From Streptomyces sp. NBC_00525 (GTDB lineage: Bacteria; Actinomycetota; Actinomycetes; Streptomycetales; Streptomycetaceae), in NCBI RefSeq assembly GCF_036346595.1, contig NZ_CP107834.1, forward strand, positions 4,774,001-4,838,000: DNA of 64,000 nt, written 5' to 3'. The position numbers and the translations under genes were made by a program. Under the pieces are notes generated by a model. That model was not told where the DNA came from, did no database searches, and saw nothing but the letters and a program-made list of their open reading frames with translations. Positions within the stretch are counted from its first letter, which is position 1. Every line of letters begins with the position of its first letter. Shown one piece after another: positions 12,317-19,562 of this stretch.

Positions 12317-12967
12317 TCACACGCCCAACTCCTGGGCCAGCACGGCCGCCTGGACCCTGCTCCGCAGTTCGAGCTTCCCCAGCAATCGGCTGACATGCGT
12401 CTTCGCGGTGGCCTCCGCCATGGACAGCCGGACCGCGATCTCCGCATTCGACAGCCCCTCGCCCAGGCACCCCAGCACCTCTCGTTCCCGCCTGGTCAGC
12501 GACTCCAGCACCGACGGGTCCGGCACCTCCGGCGCCCGTACGGCCGGCGTCCCCGCGAACTCCGCGATCAGCCGGCGCGTCACGGCCGGGGCGATCAGCC
12601 CCTCGCCGCGCGCCACCGTACGCACCGCGTCGAGCAGCCCGGCCGCCTCCGTGTCCTTCAGCAGAAAGCCCGCGGCGCCCGCCCGCAACGCCCCGAACAC
12701 ATAGGCGTCCAGGTCGAACGTCGTCAGCACCAGCACGTCCGCCAGCCGCTCCCCGGTCACCTGCCGGGTCGCCGAGACCCCGTCCAGGCGCGGCATCTGA
12801 ACATCCATCAGCACCAGGTCCGGCCGCAGCTCACGGGCGAGCCGCACCGCCTCCTCGCCGTCCCCCGCCTCCCCGACGACCTCGATGTCCGGCGCGCTGC
12901 CCAGGATGAGCACCAGCCCCGCCCGTACCGCCGTCTGGTCCTCCGCGACCAGCACCCGGATCGTCAT
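12317..12967 (-). CDS. chiR: NarL/LuxR-family response regulator, ChiR-like
   Basis: DNA-binding response regulator of 216 residues. The receiver domain (1-120) has the acidic pocket Glu9-Asp10, the phospho-acceptor Asp in LVLMDVQMP (about 54) and the Lys in LLKDTE (about 104). A LuxR-type HTH follows (LTRREREVLGCLGEGLSNAEIA, about 154-175). It lies 9 bp after its kinase and 180 bp before the chitinase gene. That arrangement matches the chiS/chiR pair next to chiC in S. coelicolor (known from memory), so chitin-dependent control is inferred. The family assignment is firm; the signal is not shown by sequence. Confidence 0.85.
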   Translation of the reverse strand: MTIRVLVAEDQTAVRAGLVLILGSAPDIEVVGEAGDGEEAVRLARELRPDLVLMDVQMPRLDGVSATRQVTGERLADVLVLTTFDLDAYVFGALRAGAAGFLLKDTEAAGLLDAVRTVARGEGLIAPAVTRRLIAEFAGTPAVRAPEVPDPSVLESLTRREREVLGCLGEGLSNAEIAVRLSMAEATAKTHVSRLLGKLELRSRVQAAVLAQELGV

Positions 12968-12976
12968 GTCCCCACC

Positions 12977-14164
12977 TCACCCTGCCTTCCGTGTACCGGA
13001 CACGGGCAGCTCCGCCCGCACCCGCCAGATCCCGTCGCGCGGCCCCGCCGCGAACTCCCCGCCGAGCAGCGCCACGCGCTCCCGCATCCCCACCAGACCG
13101 GCCCCCGACCCCGGCGCGCGCGGCCCCGGCCGGTCGCCGAGCGCACTGGTCACCTCCACCGTCAGCACGTCGGCCGCCCGCGCGAGCCGCACCGCGACCC
13201 GGCCCGGCGCGGCGTGCTTGAGCGCGTTGGTGAGGGACTCCTGCACAATCCTGTACGCGGCCAGCTCGACCGGCGCCGGCAGGGGCTCACCGGCGGCCCT
13301 GGTGTCCTCCAGGACACAGCTCAGCCCGCCGGCCGCGGCGGCGGCGCGGTGCTGCTCGATCAGCGCGTCCAGCGAGCCGAGCGTCGGCGAACTGGTGGGC
13401 TCCGGATCGCCCGCGCCGGTGCGCAGCAGCCCGATGAGGCGTCGCATTTCGGCCAGACCCTCGACGCTGTTTTCCCGGATCACGCCGAGGGCGGTGCGGG
13501 AGGTCTCCGGGTCGCCGATGGAGAGCGCGGCGGTGGAGTGGATCGCGATCGCGGACAGGTGGTTGGCGACCAGGTCGTGCAGTTCGCGCGCCATCCGGGC
13601 CCGCTCCGCGGTGACCGCCTGGGCGCGGTCCATCTCGGCGAGCAGGGCGGTCTGGTCGGCGCGCAGCCGCGCGGTCTCGGCGGCGTCCCGGTGGTTGCGG
13701 ACGCTGACCCCGGTGAGGGCGGGCACGAAGACGACGAGGGCGGTGACGATGCCGATGAGCAGGGCCTCGGCGCTGCGGAACCAGGCCAGCGAGCCGATGG
13801 TGACGACGAGGCTGAACAGGAACGTCACCACCGGGATGCGCCGGGCGGCCGCCGGGGTCCCGTACAGCACCGCCGCGTACATGACGTCGGTGTACATCGC
13901 CACGGTGGCGAGATTGCCGTGGGTGCACTGGTCCGCGGCGAGCGCGACGGTGCCGAGGGCGAGCGCGGTGCGCGGCGCGGTCCTGCGCAGCAGCTCCGCC
14001 GCCGACATCACGACGAGCGGGATCAGCGGCAGCCGGGTGTCCCCGAGGACGTACCCGGTGCGCATGTAGAGGTCGAGCAGCCACAGCACCAGGCCGCCGA
14101 ACAGCCCGCAGGCCGCGATGAGCACGTCGTCGCGGTGGGGGCGGGACAGGGGGAGAGCCGGCAT
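12977..14164 (-). CDS. chiS: Sensor histidine kinase (HisKA_3/NarX-type), ChiS-like
   Basis: Membrane sensor kinase of 395 residues, partner of the downstream regulator. About five or six N-terminal membrane helices cover residues 10-150, with no large external domain. The phospho-acceptor His lies in MARELHDLVANHLS, and the ATP-binding domain shows the N box EALTNALKH-type run (QESLTNALKHA) and the G box GAGLVGMRERVALLGG. I use ATG at 14164 because the protein then starts just before the first membrane segment; the frame stays open to 14254. With few external residues, it probably senses through the membrane or with a partner. Confidence 0.85.
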   Translation of the reverse strand: MPALPLSRPHRDDVLIAACGLFGGLVLWLLDLYMRTGYVLGDTRLPLIPLVVMSAAELLRRTAPRTALALGTVALAADQCTHGNLATVAMYTDVMYAAVLYGTPAAARRIPVVTFLFSLVVTIGSLAWFRSAEALLIGIVTALVVFVPALTGVSVRNHRDAAETARLRADQTALLAEMDRAQAVTAERARMARELHDLVANHLSAIAIHSTAALSIGDPETSRTALGVIRENSVEGLAEMRRLIGLLRTGAGDPEPTSSPTLGSLDALIEQHRAAAAAGGLSCVLEDTRAAGEPLPAPVELAAYRIVQESLTNALKHAAPGRVAVRLARAADVLTVEVTSALGDRPGPRAPGSGAGLVGMRERVALLGGEFAAGPRDGIWRVRAELPVSGTRKAG

Positions 14165-14316
14165 GCGTCCATCCAACACGTCCCGCCCGACACGCCGCGT
14201 CCGCGCCGGGGGCGACCCGCCACTACATCGAAGTATGCAGTCGGGATTCCTCACCGGGGCCGATGATCCGGGCCGGGGCGGCGGCCAGGCTGGAAGGGAC
14301 CGAAAAGGAGCGGACC

Positions 14317-14886
14317 GTGATCGTCACACTGATCGTCGCCTGCGAGATCGCCTTCTGGGTGCTGCTCGCCACCGGCCTGGCGCTGCGCTACGGGGCGCGC
14401 AAACCGCGGCTGGGGGCCGCCGTGCTGCTGTGCGAGCCGGTGCTGGAACTCGTGCTGCTCGTGGTGACCGCCGTCGACCTGAAGAACGGCGCGGAGCCCG
14501 ACTGGAAGCACGGGCTCGCCGCGGTCTACATCGGCTTCACGGTCGGCCTCGGCCACTCCACCATCAAGTGGGCGGACGCCCGGGTGGCGCACCGTTTCGC
14601 GGGCGGCCCGCCGCCGGTGAAGCCGCCGAAGTACGGGAAGGCGCGGGCCATGTACGAGTGGGTGACCGCCGCCCGGTGGTGCACCGCCGCGGTGACGGCC
14701 CTGGTCCTGCTCCAGGCCGCCGCCTGGTACGTCGGGGGAGACGGGGACGTGTCCTCGCTGCGGTCCTGGCAGCGCACGATGCTCCTGGTGATCGGGATCA
14801 ACCTGGTGATCGCGGTGAGCTACACGCTCTTCCCCAAGCGGGAGCCCGCGGACCGGGACCGGGAGAAGAGCCCGTCCGCGAGGTGA
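14317..14886 (+). CDS. Conserved hypothetical integral membrane protein
   Basis: A 189-residue protein of unknown function with four likely membrane helices: about 1-22, 34-54, 117-139 and 152-172. The central part is polar, with a Trp-Lys-His-Gly patch and the run GHSTIKWADARVAHRF. No catalytic motif is recognised. GTG at 14317 is chosen for AAAAGGAG about 6 nt upstream; the frame upstream to 14263 is weak. It diverges from the chiS-like kinase and converges on the adenosyltransferase, sharing a terminator that spans its stop codon. Confidence 0.75.
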   Translation: MIVTLIVACEIAFWVLLATGLALRYGARKPRLGAAVLLCEPVLELVLLVVTAVDLKNGAEPDWKHGLAAVYIGFTVGLGHSTIKWADARVAHRFAGGPPPVKPPKYGKARAMYEWVTAARWCTAAVTALVLLQAAAWYVGGDGDVSSLRSWQRTMLLVIGINLVIAVSYTLFPKREPADRDREKSPSAR

Positions 14887-14904
14887 ACCGGCTCGCGGAC
14901 GGGC
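14870..14904. terminator. Bidirectional terminator across a stop codon
   Basis: GCCCGTCCGCGA (14870-14881) pairs perfectly with TCGCGGACGGGC (14893-14904) around an 11-nt loop that contains the TGA of the upstream membrane protein gene. It serves the convergent pair. Confidence 0.75.
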
Positions 14905-14910
14905 CTGCGC

Positions 14911-15483
14911 TCAGCGCTCGCCGCCCGGCACCCACAGCACGTCGCCGACCTCCTTGTTCGCCACCCGCGCCAGGATGAACAGCAGGTCGGAGAGGCGGTT
15001 GAGGTAGGTCGCCGTCAGCGGGTTCATCACCTCGCCGTGCACCTCCATCGCGGCCCAGGTGGAGCGCTCGGCGCGGCGGACCACGGTGCACGCCTGGTGC
15101 AGCAGGGCCGCGCCGGGGGTCCCGCCCGGCAGGATGAAGCTGCGGAGCTTCTCGACCTGCTCCAGGTAGTGGTCGCAGTCGGCCTCCAGCTTGTCGACGT
15201 AGCTCTGCTCCACCCGCAGCGGGGGGTACTTCGGGTCCTCGACGACCGGGGTGGACAGGTCCGCGCCCACGTCGAACAGGTCGTTCTGCACGCGGACGAG
15301 GACCTTCACGATGTCCTCGCCGAGCTGCCCGAGGGCGATCGCGGTGCCGATGACCGCGTTGGCCTCGTTGGCGTCGGCGTACGCGGAGATCCGCAGATCG
15401 GTCTTGGCGGTGCGGCTCATGTCACCGAGGGCGGTGGTGCCGGTGTCGCCGGTACGGGTGTAGATGCGCGTCAGATTGACCAT
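14911..15483 (-). CDS. pduO: PduO-type cob(I)alamin adenosyltransferase
   Basis: Transfers the adenosyl group of ATP to cob(I)alamin to give coenzyme B12. The 190-residue product shows the PduO N-terminal ATP site (IYTRTGDTGTTALGD, 5-19), DANEANAVIG (about 36-45), and the C-terminal signature RRAERSTWA plus YLNRLSDLLFILAR. ATG at 15483 gives the usual MVNLTRIYTRTGD start. It lies 13 bp after the ABC permease gene on the same strand, so it is probably cotranscribed with it. Adenosylcobalamin is the cofactor of the mutase encoded at 47.2 kb. Confidence 0.92.
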   Translation of the reverse strand: MVNLTRIYTRTGDTGTTALGDMSRTAKTDLRISAYADANEANAVIGTAIALGQLGEDIVKVLVRVQNDLFDVGADLSTPVVEDPKYPPLRVEQSYVDKLEADCDHYLEQVEKLRSFILPGGTPGAALLHQACTVVRRAERSTWAAMEVHGEVMNPLTATYLNRLSDLLFILARVANKEVGDVLWVPGGER

Positions 15484-15496
15484 GCGCCCAGAGTAG

Positions 15497-16243
15497 TTAT
15501 GCCCCGGCCTTCGCGAAGGCACGTGTGCCCACCGTCACGGCCAGGGCGGCGAGGCCGAGGGCGACCAGGACGCCGTACAGCATGTGCCCGGTGGCGTACG
15601 CGCCGGTGTACGCGTCCCGCACCGCGTCCACCAGGTAGCGGAACGGGGTGAAGTGCGAGAGCACGTCCAGCCAGGCCGGGCCCAGCGTCATCGGCAGCAT
15701 CAGGCCGGACAGCAGCATGGCCGGCATGGTGAGCGCGTTGATGACGGGCCCGAACTCCTGCGGTGTGGAGACCCGCATGGCCAGCGCGTAGGAGAGCGAG
15801 GCCAGCGAGACGGTCAGCAGGCCGACGAACGCGAAGCCGATCAGCACCCCGCCCAGCGGTGCGCGCAGCCCCATCAGGACGGCGACGAGCACCAGCAGCA
15901 CCGCCTGGAACATGAACAGCAGCGCGTCCCGCAGGACCCGGCCCAGCAGCAGTGCCGCCCGGCTGACCGGGGTCACCCGCATCCGCTCGGCCACTCCGGT
16001 GGAGTTGTCGATGATGAGGCCGAACCCGGCGAACGAGGCGCCGAACAGGCTGAGCTGGAGCAGCAGTCCCGGAACCAGGATCTGCCAGGAGTCGCCGTCC
16101 CCGCCGAGCGGCAGCCCGGTGAGCAGCGGCCCGAAGAAGAGCAGGTAGAGCAGCGGCATGAGGATGCCGAAGAGGATCTGGAACCTGGAGCGCAGGGTCT
16201 GGCGGGCGTAGCGCCCGAAGATCAGCGCGATGTCGTGCGGCAT
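15497..16243 (-). CDS. ABC-2 type transporter permease (DrrB-like)
   Basis: Membrane half of a drug-type ABC exporter. The 248-residue product has six membrane segments and the ABC-2 features of the daunorubicin-resistance family, with GFGLIIDNSTGVAERMRVTPVSR in the first half (key residues Glu-Arg-Met-Arg-Val) and the P-rich run TLGPAWLDVLSHFTPFRYLVDAVRD in the second. It starts 18 bp after the ATPase gene stop. Substrate unknown; drugs, lipids or natural products are possible. Confidence 0.9.
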   Translation of the reverse strand: MPHDIALIFGRYARQTLRSRFQILFGILMPLLYLLFFGPLLTGLPLGGDGDSWQILVPGLLLQLSLFGASFAGFGLIIDNSTGVAERMRVTPVSRAALLLGRVLRDALLFMFQAVLLVLVAVLMGLRAPLGGVLIGFAFVGLLTVSLASLSYALAMRVSTPQEFGPVINALTMPAMLLSGLMLPMTLGPAWLDVLSHFTPFRYLVDAVRDAYTGAYATGHMLYGVLVALGLAALAVTVGTRAFAKAGA

Positions 16244-16261
16244 GGGTGTCCCAAGGGGGTG

Positions 16262-17041
16262 TCAGACCGCGAGGGGCGCGGTGTCGGCGGCGGGGGCCCG
16301 GCCGGTGACGGCCAGGAAGGCGTCCTGGAGGGTGGCGTCCGGGGAGCCCGCGTACCGGGTCTTCAGCTCCGCCGGGCTGCCCTGCGCCGCCACCCGGCCG
16401 CCGTCCACGACGACCAGCCGGTCGGCGAGCGCGTCGGCCTCGTCGAGGTAGTGCGTGGTGAGCACGACGGTCGTGCCGTGCGTGTCGCGCAGCCGGCGCA
16501 TCAGGTCCCACAGGCCGGTGCGGCCCGCCGGGTCGAGTCCGGTGGTGGGCTCGTCCAGGAAGAGGACGGCGGGGCGGTGGGTGAGCCCCAGGGCGATGTC
16601 CAGCCGTCTGCGCTGCCCGCCCGAGAGTGCGGCCGTCTTCCGGTCCAGCAGCTCCGACAGGCCGAGTTCCGCGGCCAGTTCACCGGCCCGCCGCGCAGCG
16701 GCCGCCTTGCCGAGCCGGTACATCCGGCCCTGGGTGACGAGTTCCTCCCGCACGGTGGTGTGCGGGTCCACCCCGCCCGACTGGGCGACGTAGCCGCACC
16801 GCGCGCGGACCCCCGCCGGGTCGGCGGCCAGATCGTGTCCGGCGACGGTGGCCGCGCCGCCGGTGGGGGCGAGCAGCGTGGTGAGCATGCGCAGGGTGGT
16901 CGTCTTGCCGGCGCCGTTGGGGCCGAGCAGGCCGACGATCTCGCCGGCCGCCACGGTCAGGTCGAGGGAGCGGACGGCCTCGACCTGACCGGTTCTGCTC
17001 CTGAAGGTCCGGGTGAGCCCGGCCGTACTGATGATGGGCAT
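16262..17041 (-). CDS. ABC transporter ATP-binding protein (DrrA-like)
   Basis: ATPase of the exporter formed with the next gene. The 259-residue product carries Walker A GPNGAGKTTT (near 45), Q-loop GYVAQSGG, signature LSGGQRRRLDIA, Walker B AVLFLDEPTTGLDP and the switch His in TTHYLDEAD. ATG at 17041 is preferred since the extra upstream residues (MGCLCFCGG) fall in the shared promoter region. The divergent TetR gene begins only 79 bp away and is the likely repressor. Confidence 0.92.
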   Translation of the reverse strand: MPIISTAGLTRTFRSRTGQVEAVRSLDLTVAAGEIVGLLGPNGAGKTTTLRMLTTLLAPTGGAATVAGHDLAADPAGVRARCGYVAQSGGVDPHTTVREELVTQGRMYRLGKAAAARRAGELAAELGLSELLDRKTAALSGGQRRRLDIALGLTHRPAVLFLDEPTTGLDPAGRTGLWDLMRRLRDTHGTTVVLTTHYLDEADALADRLVVVDGGRVAAQGSPAELKTRYAGSPDATLQDAFLAVTGRAPAADTAPLAV

Positions 17042-17096
17042 GCCCCCACAAAAGCAGAGGCACCCCAAAAATGCAATGACCCCAAATTTTGGAGAA

Positions 17097-17118
17097 CCCC
17101 ATTCGATCTACGATGGGG
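17097..17118. promoter_or_regulatory. Inverted repeat in the ABC/TetR divergent promoter
   Basis: CCCCAT (17097-17102) and ATGGGG (17113-17118) flank 10 bp. The AT-rich near-palindrome CCAAATTTTGG lies just upstream (17082-17092). The site sits in the 79-bp gap between divergent ATPase and TetR genes and is a likely operator. Confidence 0.55.
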
Positions 17119-17120
17119 GC

Positions 17121-17762
17121 ATGGCTGAGGGACTCAGAGAGCGCAAGAAGCGGCAGACCAGGCAGCAGCTGTCGGACGTGGCCACCGGTCTCTTCCTGGA
17201 GCGCGGCTTCGACGCGGTCACGATCGCCGAGATCGCCCAGGCCGCCGACGTCTCGGTCAACACCGTGTACAACTACTTCCCCGCCAAGGAGGACCTCTTC
17301 CTGGACCGCAGCCGGGGCGTGGTCGAGCGACTCTCCCGCTACGTCCGGGGTCGCGACAGGGGCGAGTCCGCGGCCGACGCCGTGCTGCGGGAACTGCGCC
17401 TCCAGGTCGAGGGTGTCTCGCCCGCGGTCGGGCTGATGGAGGGCTACGAGCGCTTCATGTGGGTCATCGAGGGTGCCGACGGCCTCAAGGCCCGCCTGTG
17501 GCACATCCAGCAGGAGGCCCAGCGGCATCTGGAGGCCACCCTGCTGGAGGAGAGCGGTGCCGGGGCCGGTGACCCGCTGCCCGTCCTGGTGGCCGGTCAG
17601 CTCTCCTGGGTCCACAGCACGCTCATGGCGTACATCGGGCGCGAGATGGTGGCCGGCCGCCGCCCCGCCGAGGTCTCGCGGGACGCCCTGGTGCTGCTCG
17701 ACGACATCGAGGACCTGCTGGGCGAAAAGGTACTCAACTACGCCCGACGCGCCGCCGAATGA
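17121..17762 (+). CDS. TetR-family transcriptional regulator
   Basis: Probable repressor of the divergent ABC exporter operon. The 213-residue product has a TetR N-terminal HTH (residues about 6-50: RKKRQTRQQLSDVA, VTIAEIAQAADVSVNTVYNYF) and a helical ligand domain. ATG at 17121 follows the operator-like repeat closely, so autoregulation is plausible. The ligand is unknown; the exporter substrate is the usual inducer in such pairs. Confidence 0.9.
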   Translation: MAEGLRERKKRQTRQQLSDVATGLFLERGFDAVTIAEIAQAADVSVNTVYNYFPAKEDLFLDRSRGVVERLSRYVRGRDRGESAADAVLRELRLQVEGVSPAVGLMEGYERFMWVIEGADGLKARLWHIQQEAQRHLEATLLEESGAGAGDPLPVLVAGQLSWVHSTLMAYIGREMVAGRRPAEVSRDALVLLDDIEDLLGEKVLNYARRAAE

Positions 17763-17894
17763 CACCTGCCGGTGTGATGTCCGTCATTTGAGACGTGACG
17801 CGCATCTCTTCGCAGCCCCAGCGCGCGCCACGGGTACTAACCTCCGCCGGAGGGCATGGACCAGAACCACCGACACATACAGAGGGGTGCCAAC

Positions 17895-18743
17895 GTGGCC
17901 AGGAAGCTCGCCGTCATCGGAGCCGGACTCATGGGGTCCGGTATCGCGCAGGTCTCCGCCCGGGCGGGCTGGGACGTGGTGCTGCGCGACGTCACCGACG
18001 AGGCCCTGACCCGCGGCCGCGACGGCATCAAGGCCTCGTTCGACAAGTTCGTCTCCAAGGACCGGCTCGACGCCGCCGACGCCGAGGCCGCCCTCGGCCG
18101 GATCACCACCACCACCGACCTGGACGCCGTCGCCGACGCGGACGTCGTGGTCGAGGCCGTCTTCGAGAAGCTGGAGGTCAAGCACGAGATCTTCCGGTCC
18201 CTCGAAGGGATCGTCCGGGACGACACCGTGCTCGCCTCCAACACCTCCGCCATCCCGATCACCAAGATCGCGGCCGTGACCGCGCGGCCCGAGCGCGTCG
18301 TCGGCGTGCACTTCTTCTCGCCGGTCCCGATGATGCAGCTCTGCGAACTCGTACGCGGCTACAAGACCAGCGACGAAACCCTCGCCACCGCGCGGGAGTT
18401 CGCCGAGTCCGTCGGCAAGACCTGCATCGTCGTCAACCGCGACGTGGCCGGCTTCGTCACCACCCGGCTGATCTCGGCGCTCGTCGTCGAGGCCGCCAAG
18501 CTGTACGAGTCGGGCGTCGCCACCGCCGAGGACATCGACATCGCCTGCAAGCTCGGTTTCGGCCACGCCATGGGACCGCTGGCCACCGCCGACCTGACGG
18601 GCGTGGACATCCTGCTGCACGCCACCGGCAACATCTACACCGAATCCCAGGACGAGAAGTTTGCCGCCCCGGAGCTGATGCGCCGGATGGTCGATGCAGG
18701 TGACATCGGGCGCAAGAGCGGGCAGGGCTTCTACACCTACTGA
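17895..18743 (+). CDS. 3-hydroxybutyryl-CoA dehydrogenase
   Basis: NAD(P)-dependent interconversion of acetoacetyl-CoA and 3-hydroxybutyryl-CoA. The 282-residue product has the Rossmann motif GAGLMGSGIAQ near the N terminus, NTSAIPITKIA, the catalytic-site run GVHFFSPVPMMQLCELV and the C-terminal domain ending GRKSGQGFYTY. Length fits the single-function family. GTG at 17895 is chosen because AGAGGGG precedes it; an ATG at 17856 would add 13 residues. With the thiolase (34.9 kb) and IcmA (47.2 kb) it belongs to C4 acyl-CoA metabolism. Confidence 0.93.
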   Translation: MARKLAVIGAGLMGSGIAQVSARAGWDVVLRDVTDEALTRGRDGIKASFDKFVSKDRLDAADAEAALGRITTTTDLDAVADADVVVEAVFEKLEVKHEIFRSLEGIVRDDTVLASNTSAIPITKIAAVTARPERVVGVHFFSPVPMMQLCELVRGYKTSDETLATAREFAESVGKTCIVVNRDVAGFVTTRLISALVVEAAKLYESGVATAEDIDIACKLGFGHAMGPLATADLTGVDILLHATGNIYTESQDEKFAAPELMRRMVDAGDIGRKSGQGFYTY

Positions 18744-18850
18744 TCATTTCCGGTCCGGTCCGGCTGATTCGCTGTCAATCACGCCGGGGCGCCGTTCGGG
18801 GAACACCGTCCGGAACCAGCGGCTCCGCCAGGGGCCGCAACCGTCCCGCA

Positions 18851-18866
18851 TCACTCCCCGGAGTGA
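18851..18866. repeat. Near-palindrome TCACTCC-CC-GGAGTGA
   Basis: Perfect 7-bp arms around a 2-bp centre, in the 238-bp gap between the dehydrogenase and the STAS gene. It could be an operator for the STAS gene or a terminator. No promoter boxes could be assigned. Confidence 0.4.
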
Positions 18867-18981
18867 ATTCGGTATCGGTTCGCTTACAGACGGCAACTAC
18901 CCTGTCGCTGCCGCAGTCAGTTGGGGCAGTAACAGTTTCGGACAGACGGACCGGGCCACGGAGCATCCCAGGGGAGCGCAT

Positions 18982-19305
18982 ATGCACATCAGGGGCGACC
19001 ACGCCGAGCTGGTCGTCGGGGGCCGCCTCGACGTCCGAAGCGCGGCGGACGCCCGTACGGTCCTGCACACGGCCCTCGACGACGGCGTCGGCGATCTGGT
19101 GCTCGACCTGACCGAGCTGGATTCGTGGGACGCCACCGGACTCGGCGTCATCATGGGCGCACACCGCAGGGCCGGGCGCGCCGGACGCCGCCTCGTGCTG
19201 CGCGGCGTGCCTCCGCAGATGCAACGCCTCCTGGTGGCCACCCGGCTGCACCGCATCCTCGCCATCGAGGGCGGCATCGCCGCGGAGTCCCTGCCACGCG
19301 TCTGA
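18982..19305 (+). CDS. STAS-domain protein, anti-sigma factor antagonist-like
   Basis: A 107-residue single-domain STAS protein of the SpoIIAA/BldG type, expected to bind an anti-sigma factor kinase. The phosphorylation loop reads SWDATGLGVIMG (about 52-63), where BldG-like proteins usually have DSTGLG, so the usual acceptor Ser is Ala and only Thr remains. ATG at 18982 follows AGGGGAG. No anti-sigma factor or sigma gene is adjacent, so the partner lies elsewhere. Confidence 0.85.
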   Translation: MHIRGDHAELVVGGRLDVRSAADARTVLHTALDDGVGDLVLDLTELDSWDATGLGVIMGAHRRAGRAGRRLVLRGVPPQMQRLLVATRLHRILAIEGGIAAESLPRV

Positions 19306-19562
19306 AGCACCCGGACGGGGACGCCGCGTACCCCCGGGCGGACCCTCGGTGACCGTACGGCCGAAGCCGCACAATCCTCACGAGACCGTGATCTGTGGGG
19401 CGGCGCGCCACCCCGGCTGTTCGTAGATACTGTGCGAAGGTTTAGGGTTCGGCCGTCTGCCGATTGACGGACCCACCCGGCGGACACCGGACCGTGAACG
19501 GCATCTGGACGTGCGAGGCCGGGAGGGACAACCGCGCTCGACGCGTCTTGGGGGCTTTGGCG

